NCBI GenBank assembly: GCA_025399215.1
Contig: MU621098.1
Location: forward strand, 81,007-145,006
Direction: 5' to 3'
Source: Globomyces pollinis-pini
Lineage: Eukaryota > Chytridiomycota > Chytridiomycetes > Rhizophydiales > Globomycetaceae
Length of the DNA stretch: 64,000 bases
The notes under the pieces are model-generated. The model made no database searches. It was not told the origin of the DNA and worked only from the letters and a program-made list of their open reading frames with translations. The translations under genes were made by a program, and so were the position numbers. Below, one piece after another: positions 58,636 through 64,000 of the stretch; the stretch's first letter is position 1, and every line of letters begins with the position of its first letter.

Positions 58636-58788
58636 ATGATAAAGATACCACCTGTGAAAGATAATATCATAAAGATGAAGAAGAAAATGGAAGGACTAGT
58701 ATTCAAGGAAGACTTTGTGATTGTAGATAGCGATACAGTTATACAAATTCTGCCAGATAAAGCTAAACAAGAACAGTCTGGAGTTTAA
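58636..58788 (+). CDS. Possible 50-aa protein with an Atg8-binding-like motif
   Basis: MIKIPPVKDNIIKMKKKMEG, then LVFKEDFVIVDSDTVIQILP and an acidic/basic tail. EDFVIV has the Asp/Glu-aromatic-x-x-aliphatic pattern of LC3/Atg8-interacting motifs and resembles those in ULK1 and ATG13. Intact short frame ending 110 bp from the end of convergent SMC1. Coding status is uncertain. Confidence 0.4.
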   Translation: MIKIPPVKDNIIKMKKKMEGLVFKEDFVIVDSDTVIQILPDKAKQEQSGV

Positions 58789-58897
58789 TATTGTTATAGA
58801 CATCTGTTTTAATAAAAATGTATTCCAAACAAGTTCGCATTCCTTAAAATGTTATTATAGATGAACGAATAAAGACTTGCAATTTAAAATGTTATAT

Positions 58898-61800
58898 TCA
58901 ATCGTATTTAGTTAAATCCAAAGTCAAAGTGCTACTAGTGCCTTGATTCTGATCACGATAAATTCCCACCAATGAGTTGGCTTGCTCATAAAACAACGGC
59001 TTCAATGAAATAACAATGAATTGGAAATCCGGACCAGCTCTGGAACGCAGGTATTGAGTCATTTTTTGCACATTAGTGTTGTCAAGAGCAGCATCCACTT
59101 CATCTAGAATGAAAAAAGGTGATGGTTGGTATGAATGGATGGCAAATAGTAATGCAAGTGCCACAACTAGAAAATAATTAATGAATATGATGATACTGGT
59201 TTTTTCTCCACCTGATAAAAGTTCCATTTCACGAAATCGTTTCATTGGAGGCATGGCATGATACTTGATTCCATCTAGATATGGCTCATCACTGTCTTCC
59301 AACGATAAATATGCCGTTCCACCAAGTGGAAATGTTCTGGACTTGGTTAACTCTTTATATATTTTATCAATATGGTCAGCAATATATTGATAAGCATTAT
59401 AAAACTTTTCATATCTACGATAAGATCAAATATATACCGTTCGCGTTTAATATCTTCAAACTGCTCTTTGGCTTCTTTCGCTTCTTGACGAGAATGATCA
59501 AATTCATTCGCAGTCTCCTTCAATCGTTTTTCAACTTCGCCTAATCTACAAAATTTAATCACAAAACCCACTACTTATCAATGGATCGTAAACTAGGAGC
59601 GAGTTGTTCCATCTCTGCTTCCATATCTCGGATTTTATCACTAAAATCCATAGCTTGTTCTTCAGTATTATTCTAAATATCAAATTCAAGTAATATTATA
59701 CCATTCTAAGGTCCTTGGAAAGACTGGCATAGTTAAACTCAAGATCTTTGATTGATAAAGGTGTTTGGCTATCATCGATATCCATTTCATCACCTTCAGG
59801 TAACTTTGATTAGTATATGATTAAATACATCCAACGCTTCCAGTGGAATAGAGTCCAGGCTCTTTTGATTGGCAAGAGGCAACGCAATCTCTCCCAATTT
59901 ACATTTCCTAATCAGAGCTACTTTCTCTGCACTTGTGATCTCAAGTTCCGATTCCTTTGTCATTCAGTAACAATGAAAACTTACTTTTTTGCTTATGTTT
60001 CGTTTGATATGATCATACTGCTTGGTATCTTGGGTCATTGATAGTTTGATTTCAGACAGACGACTGGTTTCAATGGCTAACTGATCTTTTGCTTTGATCA
60101 GTTGATCGCTTAGTTCATGATATTCTGAATCAAGTTGTCCTATTTTGGATGCCAAATCCTTCTTTTTTTGTTGATAACCAATCAGCTTGGTTTCCAATTC
60201 TTTAATAGTCTGCTCCATTCCAGATATTCGCTTCTCAGTATCTTCTTTTCGTTGAGTATCGAACGCAATCCTAACTAATCAAACTTGAAAAATCAAACAT
60301 GTTTTCCAATTTCACTTTTGCATGACTATATTCCAATTTTTGCTCAGTCAGTTTCTGAGTAGTTTTCAAATGAAATCGTTCATATTCACGAATGCTGTTG
60401 ATGTTGATGGATTGACAAAACTTTTTAAATGTTTTGGTTTCCACGGTTTGTATTAACTCATCAACTTCCTGGATGTCTTCCTCGATTTTTTGCTTTTGAT
60501 CGTTTGACTATGGATTATTAACTTTAATCAATACCTTTTTCAAATCAGCTTGAAGCTTCTTGAGTTGAGATTCCAAATAAACAATTTCGGTATCGAATGA
60601 TTGGATTTTCTGTACAGTGGCCGAAAGATCTTCTTGCATTCGACTCAAACCGCTTTCAAGGGCTGCTGTTTCAGATTGTAGCTGCTCGTCATGTGCAGCT
60701 CTACGTTTCTTTTTGGCAATCTCTTGTAATTGCTCGGAAAAGGCATCCCGTCGTTTTTTCAATTCTAATGCTCAATAACCATCATGAACAAACCATCAAG
60801 TTCTTTCTGCTCCCATCGCTTTGAATGGGTTGATTCAATGTCACCTTGTCCTCCAGTGATCATCCCAGTCTTGTGAAAAACGGTACCATCCAAAGTAACA
60901 ACTACTATCAACTTGTAACGTCCAAACCTTTGACCTCTTGTCGTTTCTCATAGCAAATATATCTAGCAATTGCATCTGAATCAGCTATAATAGCGTTTCC
61001 AACCACATATTTAATTGCCCGTTCACAATTCCCATCAAACTGAATTACATCCAACGCCAAGCGGGCTCCTTTCGTGAACGATCGATATTTCTCATTAATT
61101 GCCTTGACGTTAATGGTATCAAGAGGGAGAAATGTAGCTTGACCAGACCGTTGATCTCGCATGTAACTGATACATTCAATAGCAGTTTTCTCCGTATCCA
61201 CCACGATCGCATCCATGTTTTTACCCATCACAATCGAAACTGCCAGATCATACTTTCGCTGTGTAGGTTTACAAAGATCAACAATTTTGCCAAGGACACC
61301 TATCATGAATACTGAGAGTTTTTACCTGGATATAATCGTTTCAATGTTTCTAAAGTTTCTTTAAACTTCTGAGTTCGATCGCTTTCTCGCTGGTCAACTC
61401 TGGCTTGCATCAATCGGTTAGAGATTTCTAAAAGCTTTTCATTGATTTCGATTTCATGTTGACTATAATAAGATGATTTTTAAGATTACTAAAGCTTTCT
61501 TTGTTCCCCTTCCATATCTCGAACTTTGATTTGGTTTTGCTTTAATGTTGTCATTGTGGAATCAATAGATTCTTGCAACTATAGCTGTTAGTTGCACCAA
61601 TCAATACCTTTTTCTCTCTTATTCCGAATTGATTTTTATCTACTACTATTGATTTTAATCGTTCCTTGTGAATATTGATGCCAGAATTTAACCGATCAGA
61701 CGTTTCAGTTGTAGATTCCAATTGGCGTTGAAGGTGTTTTAATCGAGTTTGTTCCGAGAACGTTTGAGTATCACATGCTTGCCGTCTAAGTTTGAATTAA

Positions 61801-63215
61801 TTTGATAAACAGTTACAATTTTTTGTATTCAACCAATTGTTTCTCTCCAAGTGCTGGACCTTTAAAGTGACTTTCTAATTCCATTTTTTCTGCAATTTGT
61901 TAAATATACGATATAGTACCTGTAAAGTCAATAATGTGTTTTCACTTCAATACCTAAATATGTGAGATCAAATCAAGAGATACCTTCATGGTTGGCCATT
62001 GCAGCTTCAATATTCTTCAAATCCGATCGTAAGCCATTTAATCCTTTTATCTACTAGTCAAAATGAATTATTCATACCTGCTCCTTCAAATTTGATTGAG
62101 TACTTTTCAAATTTTCTTTAGCAATTTCAATTCTCTTTGTTGTATGATTTAAACCTTCATCCACATTCAATGAAATCGGTTTCTATCAATTAGAGAATAA
62201 ATTAATCATTACCAAATGCAACTTTTCTTGATTTTTGTCCTCCAATTTCTTTTCACACAATAAAACTGTTTTACTCACTTTCGCGAACGATTTCTTTTGC
62301 GTCTTTAACTGTGTTTGAAAGTTTTCACATTTCTCTTTATATTCTCTGGATTTTTCATATTCATTTTCAATTGTATCATTAATATTTTCACACTTTTTTT
62401 CTAAATGATACAATTTCCACAGATTTGAGATTTGGATGATTTTATCTCGTTTGGTTTTCAATAGTTCAAATCGTTCAAAATCTTGCTGTTGTTCTTTAAA
62501 TTGTTTCATTTCTGCATTCATGGTTCGTTTCTTTGTGAAGTTTAATGCAGAACTTTCTGAGGTTTTTTCATGTAATGCTTTCAATCGTTCATATTCTGGT
62601 TTTAATTCTAATGATCTAGAGTATTTTGAATGATTGATCATTTACCCACTAATTTGTTCAATCAATCTGGTCAAATCCTTGGGAGATTGAGAAGCTACCG
62701 CTTCCACATCACCTTGAAATACTAGAAAGTTTTTTGCCTTGACTAGAATGTTTTGTTTTTCAAGCATATCAATATATTTTCCATGAGAGACAACTCGATG
62801 ATTGATTCTAAATTCACTGGAACCAGAAGCCAATACGCTTAAATGGTTAAAATAAAGAGTCAACGTACGTTCGAGTAAAAGTGATCGTTTCGTCATCACT
62901 AGTTTTGTAAAGAGCTGATACTGAAGCAGTTGTTAATTGTGCAATTCCATCCTAAAGTCTAAATACTTTCTAGTTCATACATGATAAATCAAATCCTTTA
63001 AATGTGAAGAACGTAGATGTGACGATTTGATTCCAAGTACGAAACTGATTGCATCCATAAGGTTTGATTTTCCAGCACCGTTTGGACCAATGATTGCAGA
63101 GAAGTCAGAGAAAGGACCAATCTAAAGGGTTAATACATTGGGTTCAAGTTATTACTGTATGGGATCCTTTGTAGGATTTGAAGTCGACCAACTGGATCTG
63201 AATGAGTTTTCCCAT
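58898..63215 (-). CDS. SMC1: Cohesin subunit SMC1
   Basis: About 1200 aa in many short-intron exons. The N-terminus reads [20 protein letters not shown], and after an intron [20 protein letters not shown] (Walker A). Long coiled coils flank a hinge with [20 protein letters not shown]. The C-terminus has [20 protein letters not shown] (ABC signature), then [18 protein letters not shown] (Walker B, D-loop) and [27 protein letters not shown] is specific to SMC1 among SMC proteins. The 30-nt intron at 59167-59196, inside the signature region, is stop-free and a multiple of three. SMC1 pairs with SMC3 in cohesin. Confidence 0.93.
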
Positions 63216-63487
63216 TGGACGTGGACAAGTGAGGGAAAAAGAAGAAAGACTTCTGTACTATCTATAAGTGAACCAACCTTATAGTATTAACCCTTATGAA
63301 GAAATGTTAATTAGCATATCTTGGATTGGTAAGAGTCAGTTCCATTTTCGTGTATGATTAGTTTCTACTAAACTCAACTTGATAGTTTCTACTAGACTGA
63401 AAGATATAAGCTTTTCTGGTAATTTTAGTTTATTAGTTTCTCAGTTTCTACAATTCTTGATTTTCTATAATTTTTTTTTCTTTTTTA

Positions 63488-63930
63488 ATGAGTTTAAACA
63501 CTGAATCAACGGAGGTGACAAAGACACTGATTCCCGTCAAGAATGTTAGTGGTAATTAGTATACTCTAATTATCTTAGGAAGACCTTGGAAAACTGTTCA
63601 GTCACATAGAACTACCGGAATGATCAAAAATAATAATGCAAAGATTGGTTGGAAAAAGAGGCAAGCTCAATTAAAGAATGATTTGATTTTTAAACAAATG
63701 AAATCAGAATTACTGACAGAACAAGAGCAGGAAAAAGCTGTAAGAGTAGTAAATTAATAGTAGCGTATCAAAATTGAATTGGAAGCTAATCGCAAACGAA
63801 AGGAAGAGAATGAGAAAAGAGCAGAAGTGGTGCAACAGGTATAAATTGAATATTTAACTGATTATAGATATCCATGGCCAAATTGAAACGTATGAAGAAG
63901 AAACAGTTACGAAACTTGAAGAAAAAGTAA
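63488..63930 (+). CDS. CGR1: rRNA-processing protein CGR1
   Basis: 120 aa with introns of 27, 24 and 29 nt. Start MSLNTESTEVTKTLIPVK, then VSGRPWKTVQSHRTTGMI, GWKKRQAQLK and a long highly charged helix (IKIELEANRKRKEENEKRAE) ending LKRMKKKQLRNLKKK. This is the Cgr1 layout: VSGRxWK, then a basic/acidic helix. Cgr1 acts in 60S assembly in the nucleolus. The 24-nt second intron contains in-frame stops, so it must be removed. Confidence 0.88.
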
Positions 63931-64000
63931 AGTGCACCTCAATAATTACATCTTGTCTTAATAAAGTTCATAAATATAATTGAAGAATAGCGTATATCCA

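Overview
This window is nuclear DNA from a fungus. It is AT-rich, gene-dense and intron-rich. Fungal identity rests mainly on an AUR1-type inositolphosphorylceramide synthase, a free-standing carbamoyl-phosphate synthase large chain with an apparent mitochondrial presequence, and a FPK1/KIN82-type AGC kinase. Several genes are typical of animals and early-diverging fungi rather than Dikarya: a CEP131-like centriole/cilium protein with an IQ motif, a MAK/ICK-family kinase, DHX40, CABLES, HID1, CMTR1 and an animal-type enoyl-CoA delta-isomerase. A CEP131 homologue suggests a species with a flagellated stage, such as a chytrid, blastoclad, sanchytrid or Rozella-like lineage. That placement is inference; I cannot name the species.

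The most striking general property is intron size. About 100 introns could be placed by restoring conserved protein sequence, and nearly all are 23-40 nt (shortest 23, mode about 28). Several longer ones (59, 59, 64 and 68 nt) split exactly into two normal-sized introns joined AG|GT with no exon between them, and one of these pairs is visibly a tandem duplication.

Layout. 1-9.1 kb: NOT3 (partial), a NOA1/YqeH-type GTPase, DHX40 helicase, MAK-like kinase, a small BORC-like helical protein, an Hsp20-like fragment and a BAR-like helical protein. 9.1-10.4 kb: an orphan gene whose stop codon abuts a 607-bp MITE with 100-bp inverted repeats and a 10-bp target duplication. 10.5-18.7 kb: a small basic protein, a dual-specificity phosphatase, a small membrane protein, a disordered protein, a mitochondrial NAD+ carrier and CPA2. 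18.7-24.4 kb: three tandem intronless C2H2 zinc-finger genes separated by long spacers, one holding a 163-bp tandem duplication. 24.7-28 kb: a disordered protein and a secreted Vps62-like protein. 28-43 kb: four paralogues of an unrecognised seven-helix membrane protein family, interspersed with CMTR1, an AGC kinase, CABLES and HID1. 43-51 kb: a VHS-GAT adaptor, SRR1-like, a CHY zinc finger protein, RRP15, TPA1/OGFOD1 and MAK16. 51-64 kb: CEP131, NAC-beta, enoyl-CoA isomerase, AUR1, two microORFs, SMC1 and CGR1.

There is no operon logic, as expected in a eukaryote. Loose functional groupings are ribosome biogenesis and translation (RRP15, TPA1, MAK16, NAC-beta, CGR1), Golgi and membrane traffic (HID1, the VHS-GAT adaptor, the flippase kinase, AUR1) and signalling (the 7TM family, kinases, zinc fingers). 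I see no tRNA, rRNA, CRISPR array or intact autonomous transposon. One assembly gap (N) lies at 37373-37502.
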